A program made the position numbers and the translations under genes. The notes below the pieces were generated by a model. The model saw nothing but the letters and a program-made list of their open reading frames with translations, had not been told where the DNA came from and did no database searches. DNA of 11,570 bases from an uncultured Coriobacteriales bacterium. GTDB taxonomy: Bacteria > Actinomycetota > Coriobacteriia > Coriobacteriales > UMGS124. Position 1 is the stretch's first letter. Every line of letters starts with the position of its first letter. Positions 1 through 7,329 of the stretch are shown here, piece by piece. The DNA lies in contig CAIFEU010000060.1 in NCBI GenBank assembly GCA_903789505.1, positions 3,535-15,104 on the forward strand, written 5' to 3'.

Positions 1-27
1 CCCCCCCCCCCCCCCCCCCCCCCCCCC
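1..27. repeat. 27-base poly-C homopolymer at window edge
   Basis: The window opens with 27 consecutive C, directly followed by GGGGG and CGCCCC. A run this long is rare even in a 70% GC genome. It may be a real slippage-prone tract upstream of tilS, or an artefact at a contig edge; the sequence alone cannot separate these. No coding region is seen between it and the tilS start at 82. Confidence 0.9.
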
Positions 28-81
28 GGGGGCGCCCCGTCGCACGGCTGCCCCACATCCGTCGCGAGGCAGGGGGAAACC

Positions 82-2037
82 GTGCTCGACGCATTGATGC
101 AGGCCGCGCTGCCCGCGCGGGACGACTCGCCGGTAATCGTCATGGTGAGCGGAGGGTCCGACTCCACGGCGCTGCTGGTGCTCGCCGCCACCGGCGAGCT
201 CGACCTGCGCGACGGGCGCGGCCCGCGGCGCATCGACCCCGCACGCCTGGTCACGCTGCACGTCAACCACTGCATCCGCGGGGAGGAGTCCGACGGCGAC
301 GAGGAGTTCGTCCGCGGGCTCTGCGCCCGACTGGGCGTCGCGTGCGAGGTGCGCAGGGTGGACGTGCCCGCGCTGGTGCGCCGCGCCTCGCGGGGGCGGG
401 ACGCGGCCGAGGGGGAGGACCCCGCGCACCGCCCGCCCGCCAACCTGGAGGAGGTCGCCCGCGAGCAGCGCTACCGGCTCGCTTGGGAGGTCGCGCGGCG
501 GCGCTGCGCGGCGCTCGGGCAGCCCGTCGGGTGCGCGCGCGTGCTGGTGGCGCACACCGCCGACGACAGGGCGGAGACCTTCGTCATGCGCGCGATGACG
601 GGCGCGGGCCTGGCAGGGCTCACGGGGATGCGGCCGATCCGCGGCATCGTCGTGAGGCCGCTGCTGGGGATGACCCGCGAGGGGCTGCGCGAGGGGCTGC
701 GCGCCCGCGGCATCGGGTGGCGCGAGGACGCGACCAACGACCGGGACGACGCGCTGCGCAGCTACGTGCGCCATCACGTGACCGCGGCGATGCGAGAGCG
801 CGTGCCGTCGTTCGCCGTGACGCTGGGCAGGTCGCTCGACCAGCTCGAGCAGGACTCCGACCTGCTCGACAGGCTCGCCGACGCACTGCTTGCCCGCGCG
901 CTCAGGCCGAGCCTGCCCCCCGACGCGGCGTACGCGTCGGGCGCGGGCCTACCGCGCCCGGGTGAGCCGCGGGTCGTGCGCCTCGACGCCGCCCGCATCG
1001 CCGAGGCGGAACCCGCGCTGGCGCGGCGCGCCCTGCTGGCGGCGCTTCGGCTCGCGCTCGGGGACGAGGGCGCAAGGCGCGCCCGCCCGGAGTCGCGCCA
1101 CGTCCTCGAGATGCTCGACCTGGCCTCGCGGGGCGCGGGGCGGGCGACGCTGCCGTTGGGCACTGACGTGAGCTGCGAGGGCGGTGTCCTCACGATTGCG
1201 CCCGCCGGGGGCGCCCTGCCCCGCGCCGACGCCCTCGGGGGGGGGGCCGGGGGGGCGGGGGCGCGCCGGGGCGCGCCGGGCGCCGCCCCGGCCGGAGAGC
1301 CGCCCCGGCCCGGCCCCGACACTGCGGTGCTGCGGGTGCCGGGGGAGCTCCCCTGGCACGGGGCACTCATCGTCTCCGACCTGGTGCGGGTGCCCGCGGG
1401 CGCCGACGCGCGGGCGTTCGCCCGCGAGGTCGCCGCGCGCACCGCGTCGGAGCTCGACCTCGCGCGGGCGCGGGGGGCGGCGCGCCCCTCCATGCTGCCC
1501 GCGCGCGAGGGCGGCGACTTCGTCCTGCTCGACGCGCGCGCGGCGGGCATAGACGCGGACGCCTGCGAGTGGGGGCAGCTCCCGCCCGGCGCGTCGGGCG
1601 CCAAACCTCGCCCGGGGACGTACCTCGAGGTCAGCGGGGCATGCGAGGGCGACCGCATGTGCCCGCTGGGGATGGGCGGGCACACCAAGCTGGTCAGCGA
1701 CGTGCTCATGGAGGCGCGCGTCCCTGCGGCGCGACGACGGGAGGTGCCGGTGGTGAGGGTCGCCCCGGACGCCCCCTCGTGGGGCGAGACGGCGTGTCGG
1801 GAGCGCGGCGCCGTCGTTGCGCCGACGTCGGGCGAAGGCGTCGATTTGGGGCGTTGCGCCAGCATGCGTGTTGTGTGGGTTGGCGGGATTCGCCCGGCTC
1901 AGACGGCCGCTTACTCCCGCGACTCGCGCGTCTTGCTACGATTACGAATCGTCTCAATGGGCACCCAGCCAGATTGTGCGGTGCCGTTCTCCGCCTGCGA
2001 CGGGCGCGACGGCCCGCAGGGTGCGGATGGCGACTGA
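82..2037 (+). CDS. tilS: tRNA(Ile)-lysidine synthase TilS, long form
   Basis: Cytoplasmic enzyme that uses ATP to attach lysine to C34 of the tRNA-Ile with CAU anticodon, so that it reads AUA instead of AUG. The N-terminal PP-loop ATPase domain (about residues 17-240) has the SGGSDST loop at 23-29, HVNH at 60-63 and the TilS hallmark HTADDRAET from H158, with R where DQAET is more usual. RPLLGMTRE and the DATNDRDD segment follow. The TilS C-terminal domain starts near GDRMCPLGMGG (523-533). At 651 aa it is longer than typical TilS (roughly 430-480 aa). The extra length is a Gly/Ala/Pro linker around 372-415 encoded over G10, G7 and G5 runs, an insertion near 561-594, and a tail after about 623. 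The GTG start at 82 follows AGGGGG (71-76). hpt begins 38 bases after the stop. Function is well supported; the exact state of the linker and tail is less certain. Confidence 0.93.
   Translation: MLDALMQAALPARDDSPVIVMVSGGSDSTALLVLAATGELDLRDGRGPRRIDPARLVTLHVNHCIRGEESDGDEEFVRGLCARLGVACEVRRVDVPALVRRASRGRDAAEGEDPAHRPPANLEEVAREQRYRLAWEVARRRCAALGQPVGCARVLVAHTADDRAETFVMRAMTGAGLAGLTGMRPIRGIVVRPLLGMTREGLREGLRARGIGWREDATNDRDDALRSYVRHHVTAAMRERVPSFAVTLGRSLDQLEQDSDLLDRLADALLARALRPSLPPDAAYASGAGLPRPGEPRVVRLDAARIAEAEPALARRALLAALRLALGDEGARRARPESRHVLEMLDLASRGAGRATLPLGTDVSCEGGVLTIAPAGGALPRADALGGGAGGAGARRGAPGAAPAGEPPRPGPDTAVLRVPGELPWHGALIVSDLVRVPAGADARAFAREVAARTASELDLARARGAARPSMLPAREGGDFVLLDARAAGIDADACEWGQLPPGASGAKPRPGTYLEVSGACEGDRMCPLGMGGHTKLVSDVLMEARVPAARRREVPVVRVAPDAPSWGETACRERGAVVAPTSGEGVDLGRCASMRVVWVGGIRPAQTAAYSRDSRVLLRLRIVSMGTQPDCAVPFSACDGRDGPQGADGD
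1237..1261 (+). repeat. G-rich homopolymer tracts (G10, G7, G5) inside tilS
   Basis: G10 at 1237-1246, G7 at 1249-1255 and G5 at 1257-1261 lie in the coding sequence, encoding a Gly/Ala stretch from residue 386. As sequenced, the reading frame stays open through them to the conserved C-terminal domain. One-base slippage here would remove that domain. Confidence 0.9.
1938..1952. repeat. Perfect 15-bp palindrome in the 3' end of tilS
   Basis: ACGATT-ACG-AATCGT is a perfect inverted repeat in a locally AT-richer stretch that encodes the non-conserved TilS tail, about 120 bases before the hpt start. It could be an operator or promoter element for hpt-ftsH. No convincing -35/-10 pair was found beside it, so the role is open. 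Confidence 0.4.
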
Positions 2038-2075
2038 TTTCCGGGCAGATGGCGGCTGAAAGGGAGCGCGTGTTC

Positions 2076-2615
2076 ATGAGCCTTGACGACGACGTGGAGC
2101 GGGTCCTGTACTCCCAGGAGCAGATCGCGACGCGCGTGCGCGAGATGGGGGAGCAGATCAGCCGCGACTATGCCGGCAGGCACCCGCTGCTGGTGACCGT
2201 CCTCAAGGGCGCGTTCATCTACATGGCGGACCTGTGCCGCGTGCTGACGGTCGACTGCGACATCGACTTCATGGCGGTGTCGAGCTACGGCAACGCCGCG
2301 CACTCCTCGGGCATCGTCCGCATCGTCAAGGACCTCGAGACGCCCCTGGAGGGGCGCGACGTCCTGATCGTCGAGGACGTGCTCGACAGCGGCCTGACGC
2401 TCAAGTACCTGACGCGCAACCTGATGTCGCGCGGGGCGAACTCGCTCGAGATCTCCGCGCTGCTGCTCAAGAACCCCGCCCCGGCGGTCACGCCGCGCTA
2501 CGTGGGCTTCGAGTGCCCCAACGAGTTCGTCGTCGGCTATGGGCTGGACTACGCCGAGCGCTACCGCAACCTGCCGTACATAGGCGTCCTCAAGAAGTCG
2601 GTGTACGAGGGGTAG
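2076..2615 (+). CDS. hpt: Hypoxanthine phosphoribosyltransferase
   Basis: Purine salvage enzyme that joins hypoxanthine (often also guanine) to PRPP, giving IMP/GMP and pyrophosphate, in the cytoplasm. The 179-aa length is normal for bacterial HPRT. Visible motifs are the VLKGAF pyrophosphate loop (42-47), the SSYG flexible-loop start (69-72), the PRPP-binding stretch VLIVEDVLDSGLT (96-108) with acidic pair E100-D101 and catalytic-type D104, and the C-terminal GYGLDYAERYRNLPYIG segment (154-170) that contacts the base. The ATG at 2076 is preferred: AGGGAG (2061-2066) lies 9 bases upstream, whereas the in-frame GTG at 2070 would be only 3 bases from it. It sits 38 bases after tilS and 45 bases before ftsH in the widespread tilS-hpt-ftsH order, so co-transcription is likely. 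Confidence 0.95.
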   Translation: MSLDDDVERVLYSQEQIATRVREMGEQISRDYAGRHPLLVTVLKGAFIYMADLCRVLTVDCDIDFMAVSSYGNAAHSSGIVRIVKDLETPLEGRDVLIVEDVLDSGLTLKYLTRNLMSRGANSLEISALLLKNPAPAVTPRYVGFECPNEFVVGYGLDYAERYRNLPYIGVLKKSVYEG

Positions 2616-2660
2616 GCCGGCAGGCCGCCTCCGCGCCTCATCGAAGCAAGGAGTCTGCAC

Positions 2661-4925
2661 GTGACTGATCGCATGAATCGCTCAAGTGACCCAACGTGGA
2701 TTGCCGGACGCGTCCTTCACGTCGCCCCGCAGGGCGACGACGACCGGGAGGGCGACGCCGGCACCTCCGGCAAGGGGGCCTCGGGCGGGGACGGAAAGGG
2801 TTCCGGCCGCGACGAGTCGGGGGCCAAGGGCAAGGACGGGCGTGGCGAGGAGAAGGTCGACCTCAAGGCGCTGTTTACGGGCAAGCCGTTCCCCGGCGAG
2901 GAGCCCCCGACCGATCCCAACGGCGGCCGGCGCATCCCCCCGCGCACGATCATCACCTATGCGGTCATCGTGCTGCTGGTGGTCTTCATCATCGCCGGGG
3001 TGGTCGGCGGACGCACGCAGTCGAGCGCCGACGAGCTCGCGACCAGCGATTTCGTGAACGCCGTCAACGACGGGCGCGTGAGCGAGGCAACCTACAAGGC
3101 CTCGGACTACACGATCTCGGGCAAGTACTGGCGCGATGACGAGTCGGTGGGCAACGACGACCTGCTCGTCGATTACACGTCGACCTACCTGGGCACCGAC
3201 TCGCTCGATGAGCTGATGGCGTCGCACCCCGACGTCAAGTACAAGGCCGACGTCACCCGGATGCCCGCATGGGCGTCCACCCTCGCCAGCATGATCCCGA
3301 TGCTGCTGTTCCTGGGCGTCATGATTTGGTGGCTCAACAAGTTCCAGGACCCCAACGCCGGTGCGATGCAGTTCGGCAAGACCAAGGCGCTGACCAACGC
3401 CGCCACGCGCCCCAAGGTCAAGTTCAGCGACGTCGCCGGCTGCGACGAGGCGATCGAGGAGCTGCGCGAGATTAAGGACTTCCTGGAGGACCCGGCGAAG
3501 TTCGAGAAGCTGGGCGCCAAGATTCCGCGCGGCGTGCTGCTGGTGGGCCCTCCCGGCACGGGCAAGACGCTGCTTGCCAAGGCAGTCGCCGGCGAGGCGG
3601 GCGTCCCGTTCTTCTCGATCTCGGGCTCCGACTTCGTCGAGATGTTCGTCGGCGTGGGCGCCTCGCGCGTGCGCGACCTGTTCAAGAACGCCAAGGAGGC
3701 GGCGCCCTCGATCATCTTCATCGACGAGATTGACGCCGTCGGGCGTCAGCGCGGCGCCGGCCTGGGTGGCGGGCACGACGAGCGTGAGCAGACGCTGAAC
3801 CAGCTGCTGGTTGAGATGGACGGCTTCGAGGAGAACACGAGCGTCATCATGATCGCGGCGACCAACCGCCCCGACATCCTCGACCCCGCGCTGCTGCGCC
3901 CCGGCCGCTTCGACCGTCAGATCACGGTCGACCGCCCCGACGTCGCCGGCCGCGAGGAGATCCTGAAGATCCACTCGCGCAACAAGCCGCTGTCCAGCGA
4001 CGTCGAGCTCGACAAGGTCGCCAAGCTGACGCCCGGCTTCTCCGGCGCCGACCTGGGCAACCTCATGAACGAGAGCGCTCTGCTGGCTGCGCGGCGCGGC
4101 CGCGATCGCATCGGCATGAACGAGATCAACGAGGCGATGGAGCGCGTCATCGCCGGTCCCCAGCGCAAGAGCCGCGTGATGACCGACGACGAGCGCACGA
4201 CGATCGCCTTCCACGAGAGCGGACACGCGCTCGTGGGGCACCTGCTCCCCAACGCCGACCCGGTGCACAAGATCTCGATCATCCCGCGCGGCCAGGCCCT
4301 GGGCTACACGCTGTCCCTGCCTGAGGAGGACCACTTCCTCCAGACGCGCTCGGCGATGCTCGACGAGATTTCGGTGCTGCTGGGCGGCCGCACGGCGGAG
4401 GAGCTGTTCTGCAAGGACATCACCAGCGGCGCGTCCAACGACCTGGAGCGCGCGACCAAGATCGCCAAGGCGATGGTCACGCGCTACGGCATGAGCGAGA
4501 AGCTGGGCACGCAGGTCTACGGCGAGGCGAACCACGAGGTCTTCCTCGGTCGCGACCTCGGCGAGCAGTCCAACTACTCCCCGGAGACCGCGCACGCGAT
4601 CGACGAGGAGGTCAGCGCCATCATCGAGGCAGCGCACGAGCGCACGCGCAAGATTCTGTCGGAGCACGGCGACCAGATGCGCCTGATGGCCAGCGTCCTG
4701 CTGGAGCGCGAGACCGTCGAGGGCAAGGCGGCGACGGCGCTGCTCGACGACAAGTGGGACGAGTACCTCGCCCATGAGGAGGACGACCGCCGCGCGATCG
4801 CCGAGGAGGACGCCGCCCGGACCGCCGCCGAGCACGCCGCCCCCCATGGCGGGGACGACGAGGCGCCGGAACCCGCCGAGCCCGGCGAGGGGCAGGCGGC
4901 GCCGGAGGGCTCCGCACGGGGGTAG
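2661..4925 (+). CDS. ftsH: ATP-dependent zinc metalloprotease FtsH
   Basis: Membrane-anchored hexameric AAA+ protease that unfolds and degrades misassembled membrane proteins and selected regulators. Order of parts: a hydrophilic, Gly/Lys/Asp-rich N-terminal extension (1-95), TM1 (about 96-117), an extracytoplasmic domain (about 118-200), TM2 (about 204-224), then the AAA domain. The AAA domain has Walker A GPPGTGKT (296-303), the MFVG pore loop (328-331), Walker B IIFIDEID (351-358) and the second region of homology around TNRPDILDP (401-409) with arginines R413 and R416. The peptidase domain has the zinc site HESGH (518-522) and a candidate third ligand D594 in SNDLERA. The C-terminus is a long acidic tail. 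The GTG start at 2661 has AAGGAG (2648-2653) 7 bases upstream; an in-frame ATG at 2673 would remove only four residues. The 754-aa length exceeds the usual 600-700, mainly because of the two disordered ends. Confidence 0.97.
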   Translation: MTDRMNRSSDPTWIAGRVLHVAPQGDDDREGDAGTSGKGASGGDGKGSGRDESGAKGKDGRGEEKVDLKALFTGKPFPGEEPPTDPNGGRRIPPRTIITYAVIVLLVVFIIAGVVGGRTQSSADELATSDFVNAVNDGRVSEATYKASDYTISGKYWRDDESVGNDDLLVDYTSTYLGTDSLDELMASHPDVKYKADVTRMPAWASTLASMIPMLLFLGVMIWWLNKFQDPNAGAMQFGKTKALTNAATRPKVKFSDVAGCDEAIEELREIKDFLEDPAKFEKLGAKIPRGVLLVGPPGTGKTLLAKAVAGEAGVPFFSISGSDFVEMFVGVGASRVRDLFKNAKEAAPSIIFIDEIDAVGRQRGAGLGGGHDEREQTLNQLLVEMDGFEENTSVIMIAATNRPDILDPALLRPGRFDRQITVDRPDVAGREEILKIHSRNKPLSSDVELDKVAKLTPGFSGADLGNLMNESALLAARRGRDRIGMNEINEAMERVIAGPQRKSRVMTDDERTTIAFHESGHALVGHLLPNADPVHKISIIPRGQALGYTLSLPEEDHFLQTRSAMLDEISVLLGGRTAEELFCKDITSGASNDLERATKIAKAMVTRYGMSEKLGTQVYGEANHEVFLGRDLGEQSNYSPETAHAIDEEVSAIIEAAHERTRKILSEHGDQMRLMASVLLERETVEGKAATALLDDKWDEYLAHEEDDRRAIAEEDAARTAAEHAAPHGGDDEAPEPAEPGEGQAAPEGSARG

Positions 4926-4986
4926 GCGACACCCCGCCGGAACCCGCGCCCCGCACGCGAGGGCGCGCTACGCGAATGCACACCAT

Positions 4987-5025
4987 GAGGGCCCCGCCTG
5001 AGGATGTACCGCAGGCGGGGCCCTC
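4987..5025. terminator. Strong hairpin between convergent ftsH and lysR
   Basis: Perfect 14-bp arms, GAGGGCCCCGCCTG (4987-5000) and CAGGCGGGGCCCTC (5012-5025), flank an 11-base loop. The site is about 60 bases after the ftsH stop and 90 bases beyond the lysR stop, as expected for a bidirectional terminator. The downstream T content (CGTCGTCTCTATG) is weak, so it is not a textbook U-tract terminator. Confidence 0.8.
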
Positions 5026-5115
5026 GTCGTCTCTATGTCGCGACTGCTGCTGGCGACGGCCGTGCCGCGGGGCCGGTCGTGAGAGGGCGCCCGAGCGGCG
5101 GATGGACACCTGCCC

Positions 5116-6006
5116 TCACTGCGGTCGGGACCCGTCGGGCAGAGGGACCTCGCGCATGAGCGTCGCCACGGGGCCGTCGCCCTGCAGCCGGTCGGGGCGG
5201 GCCGCGAGGTAGAAGGTGGCGTGCGCTTCCGGGTCGGTCAGCGGGACGTTCACGCGCTCGACGCGCGGCTCGTCGGTCGCGTCGGCGATGCGGGGGCGCG
5301 CGATTACGGGGGCGTCGCTCGCGAAGCCCAGCGCATGGGTGGTGCGCATCAGCTGCAGGAACACCTCGCGGTCGTCCTGCCTGATGAACGTGGCGTCGGG
5401 CATCATCCTGCGGTGGACGTCCTCCCAGAAGCCGATCTGCCCGTACAGGATGAACGTCTCGTGGCCTAGGTCCGCGAAGGACATCGAGTCGCGCCGGGCG
5501 AAGGGGTGCTCGACGGGAGCCGAGACGTAGAGGTTCTCCCTCATCAGCGGGCGGCATGCCATGCCCGCGACCGCGCGGTTCGCTATCGCGAGGTCGACCG
5601 AGTTCTCGTACAGCCTGCGCTCGAGCTCGTCCTCGTCCATCATCTCCTGGCCGAGCATCGTGCCGGGGATGATGCTGACCAGGTACGTCGTGAGATACCA
5701 CAGCGGCGCGGGGGCGCAGGTTCCGATGCGGAGCATGCGCGAGCGCACCCGGGAGGCGGCGACGTCGTCGCGCAGCCTGCGTGCGACGCTCACGAGCTCC
5801 TCGGCGTCGGAAAGCGCCACCCGCGCCTGCTCGTTGGGGGCGATGCTGTTCGACGTCCGTTCGAACAGCGGCCCGCCGAGCTCGGACTCGAGGCGTCTGA
5901 TCGAGCGGGACAGCGCCGGCTGTGAGATGTGGAGCGACTTTGCTGCCGCGCTGACCGAGCCCGTGCGCATGACCTCGACGAACTGCCGCACCTGCTCGAT
6001 GTCCAT
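5116..6006 (-). CDS. LysR-family transcriptional regulator
   Basis: DNA-binding regulator with the LysR layout at 296 aa. The N-terminal winged helix-turn-helix (1-60) begins MDIEQVRQFVEV and contains AAAKSLHISQPALSRSIRRLE and FERT, all family hallmarks. A linker helix and a periplasmic-binding-protein-like effector domain (about 88-290) follow; its ligand cannot be deduced. The ATG at 6006 is chosen although the frame stays open to 6171. It gives the standard LysR N-terminus, has a G-rich Shine-Dalgarno-like run just upstream, and excludes 55 residues with no family similarity. It is divergent from the flavodoxin gene, and a perfect inverted repeat with a T-N11-A core lies in the gap. This is the usual arrangement for a LysR protein controlling itself and its divergent neighbour, here flavodoxin and perhaps the cupin. 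Confidence 0.93.
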   Translation of the reverse strand: MDIEQVRQFVEVMRTGSVSAAAKSLHISQPALSRSIRRLESELGGPLFERTSNSIAPNEQARVALSDAEELVSVARRLRDDVAASRVRSRMLRIGTCAPAPLWYLTTYLVSIIPGTMLGQEMMDEDELERRLYENSVDLAIANRAVAGMACRPLMRENLYVSAPVEHPFARRDSMSFADLGHETFILYGQIGFWEDVHRRMMPDATFIRQDDREVFLQLMRTTHALGFASDAPVIARPRIADATDEPRVERVNVPLTDPEAHATFYLAARPDRLQGDGPVATLMREVPLPDGSRPQ

Positions 6007-6043
6007 CGTGTCCCCCCTGCCCTTCCCGTCGCGGGTGACGGGC

Positions 6044-6066
6044 TGCCATGCGCGTCCCGCATGGCA
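6044..6066. promoter_or_regulatory. Probable LysR operator, perfect 23-bp inverted repeat
   Basis: Arms TGCCATGCG (6044-6052) and CGCATGGCA (6058-6066) are exact reverse complements around CGTCC. The centre contains T49...A61 (6049 and 6061), exactly T-N11-A, the LysR-family box. It lies 38 bases upstream of the lysR start and about 100 bases upstream of the flavodoxin start. Confidence 0.75.
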
Positions 6067-6081
6067 TGCACCCATATCGGC

Positions 6082-6087
6082 ATTGTA
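6082..6087 (-). promoter_or_regulatory. Candidate lysR -10 element
   Basis: The minus strand reads TACAAT, 5 of 6 to the consensus, about 75 bases upstream of the lysR ATG. The best -35 at an 18-base spacing is TGGTCG (6106-6111), which is poor. If used, transcription would begin near 6075 and run straight into the inverted repeat at 6044-6066, consistent with autorepression. Confidence 0.4.
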
Positions 6088-6169
6088 CTTTCGCTGGCGG
6101 TGCTGCGACCATTGGCGTGACGGAGGGTGATTGCGCGCCCCGCAAGGGGTGCGAGGAAGGAGGCGCCGC

Positions 6170-6685
6170 ATGACAGCTGCGCCCGAAAGGGTATTGGTGG
6201 CTTACTTCAGTCAGACGGCGGGCAACACCGAGCGCGTCGCGGAGCAGCTCGCCGACGGTCTGGGCGCTGACGTCGCCCGCATCGAGACGGTGGAGCCGTA
6301 CCCCGACGACTACGACGAGGTGGTCGAGCAGGGGCGCCGGGAGGTCGATGAGGGCTACGAGCCCGAGATAGTGGGACTCGAGGTTGACCCGGGGGAGTAC
6401 GACGCCATCTGCGTGGGCACGCCGACGTGGTGGTACACGATGGCCCCGGCGGTCAGGACGTTTATGGGCCAGGTCGGCTGGGCGGGCAGGACGCTCGTGC
6501 CGTTCATGACGAACGGCGGGTGGCCGGGCACGGTCATCGAGGACATGGAGGCGCTCGCGCGGGGCGCGCACGTCGTCGAGCCGATGGAGGTGCGGTTCGA
6601 CTCCACCGGTGGGAGCCGCATCGTGACCCCGCGCTCCGACGTGGAGGCATGGGTCGACCGCGTCGCGCGGGAGCTGGGCAGGTAG
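6170..6685 (+). CDS. Flavodoxin-like protein
   Basis: Small FMN-binding electron carrier or oxidoreductase, 171 aa. After a short lead comes the first beta strand and phosphate loop, VLVAYFSQTAGNT (8-20), matching the flavodoxin S/T-x-T-x-N-T pattern. The isoalloxazine loop GTPTWWYTMAP (83-93) follows, then a PFMTNGGWPG segment (111-120) typical of the stand-alone Flavodoxin_4-type proteins rather than classical short-chain flavodoxins. The ATG at 6170 is preferred over an earlier in-frame start at 6131, because AAGGAGG (6157-6163) sits 6 bases before it and similarity starts here. It is divergent from lysR and probably regulated by it; the cupin follows after 106 bases. The physiological partner (quinone, nitro-compound or another redox enzyme) is not visible. 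Confidence 0.92.
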   Translation: MTAAPERVLVAYFSQTAGNTERVAEQLADGLGADVARIETVEPYPDDYDEVVEQGRREVDEGYEPEIVGLEVDPGEYDAICVGTPTWWYTMAPAVRTFMGQVGWAGRTLVPFMTNGGWPGTVIEDMEALARGAHVVEPMEVRFDSTGGSRIVTPRSDVEAWVDRVARELGR

Positions 6686-6791
6686 GGCGCCCGAAGGCGA
6701 CCCGCCGTCTGCGGGGGACGCGTCGCAGAGGCGCGCGCCGCGGGCATGCGGGCCGCACGGGCGCGGCGGATGATGGAGAGAGGAAGCGCGC

Positions 6792-7232
6792 ATGGGTGAA
6801 CAGAACAGGCGTGAAGCGGCGACGATCGAGACCAGGGAGGGACTGCCCAAGACCTTCCCGGTCGGCGAGCCCAACGAGGCGTTCGCGCGGTACTTCAGGG
6901 GCCAGAGCTACCTCGCCCCGCTCGACGACCCGCAGCTGCGCACCGCCAACGTGACCTTCGAGCCGGGCTGCCGCAACAACTGGCACGTGCACCACAAGGG
7001 TGGCCAGGTGCTGATCTGCGTGGCTGGCCGCGGGTGGTACCAGGAGTGGGGCAAGCCCGCCCGCGAGCTGCTTCCCGGCGACGTGGTGAGCATACCGCCC
7101 GAGGTCAAGCACTGGCACGGCGCCGCGGCGGACAGCTGGTTCCAGCACATCGCCCTGGCGGTGCCCGCCCCGGGCGCGAGCGCCGAGTGGCTCGAACCGG
7201 TGGGCGACGAGGAGTATGCCGCGCTGCGCTGA
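6792..7232 (+). CDS. Cupin-domain protein
   Basis: Single-domain cupin of 146 aa with a mononuclear metal site. Motif 1 is NWHVHHKGGQ, with candidate ligands H65, H67 (or H68) and Q72. Motif 2 includes PGDVVSIPPEVKHWH, with H107 as the expected fourth ligand. The WHxH...ICVAGRGWYQEWG signature resembles the small manganese cupins that include the Granulicella-type hydroxynitrile lyase and carboxymuconolactone-decarboxylase-associated cupins; this is family resemblance, and no substrate can be assigned. The ATG at 6792 has AGGA (6781-6784) 7 bases upstream. It follows the flavodoxin on the same strand with a 106-base gap lacking a clear terminator, so read-through from the LysR-controlled promoter is plausible. 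Confidence 0.9.
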   Translation: MGEQNRREAATIETREGLPKTFPVGEPNEAFARYFRGQSYLAPLDDPQLRTANVTFEPGCRNNWHVHHKGGQVLICVAGRGWYQEWGKPARELLPGDVVSIPPEVKHWHGAAADSWFQHIALAVPAPGASAEWLEPVGDEEYAALR

Positions 7233-7265
7233 CGCGCGGGCGGGCTTGCCGGGTGGCGCAGGGGC

Positions 7266-7297
7266 TCCGGGGCCGGCCGACCGACGTCGGGCCCGGA
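7266..7297. terminator. Candidate hairpin between convergent cupin and traX-like genes
   Basis: TCCGGGGCCG (7266-7275) pairs with CGGGCCCGGA (7288-7297) with one mismatch in ten, around a 12-base loop. It lies between two convergent stop codons, as a shared terminator would, but there is no T-tract on either side. Confidence 0.4.
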
Positions 7298-7329
7298 CCC
7301 TCGCCCCGCGCGCCGCACCCAGGCTGCCC

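Noticed and set aside
774..1865. 363-aa minus-strand open frame
   Set aside because: It is antisense to tilS with low-complexity Arg/Ser/Ala/Pro composition, a typical shadow in high-GC DNA.
2682..4847. 721-aa open frame on the minus strand
   Set aside because: It lies wholly antisense to ftsH, is rich in Val/Leu/Arg/Gln as expected from complementing GC-biased codons, and has no family motif.
5033..6874. 613-aa minus-strand open frame across lysR and flavodoxin
   Set aside because: It crosses two well-supported genes and an operator region and is a string of Arg/Pro/His-rich residues without recognisable domains.
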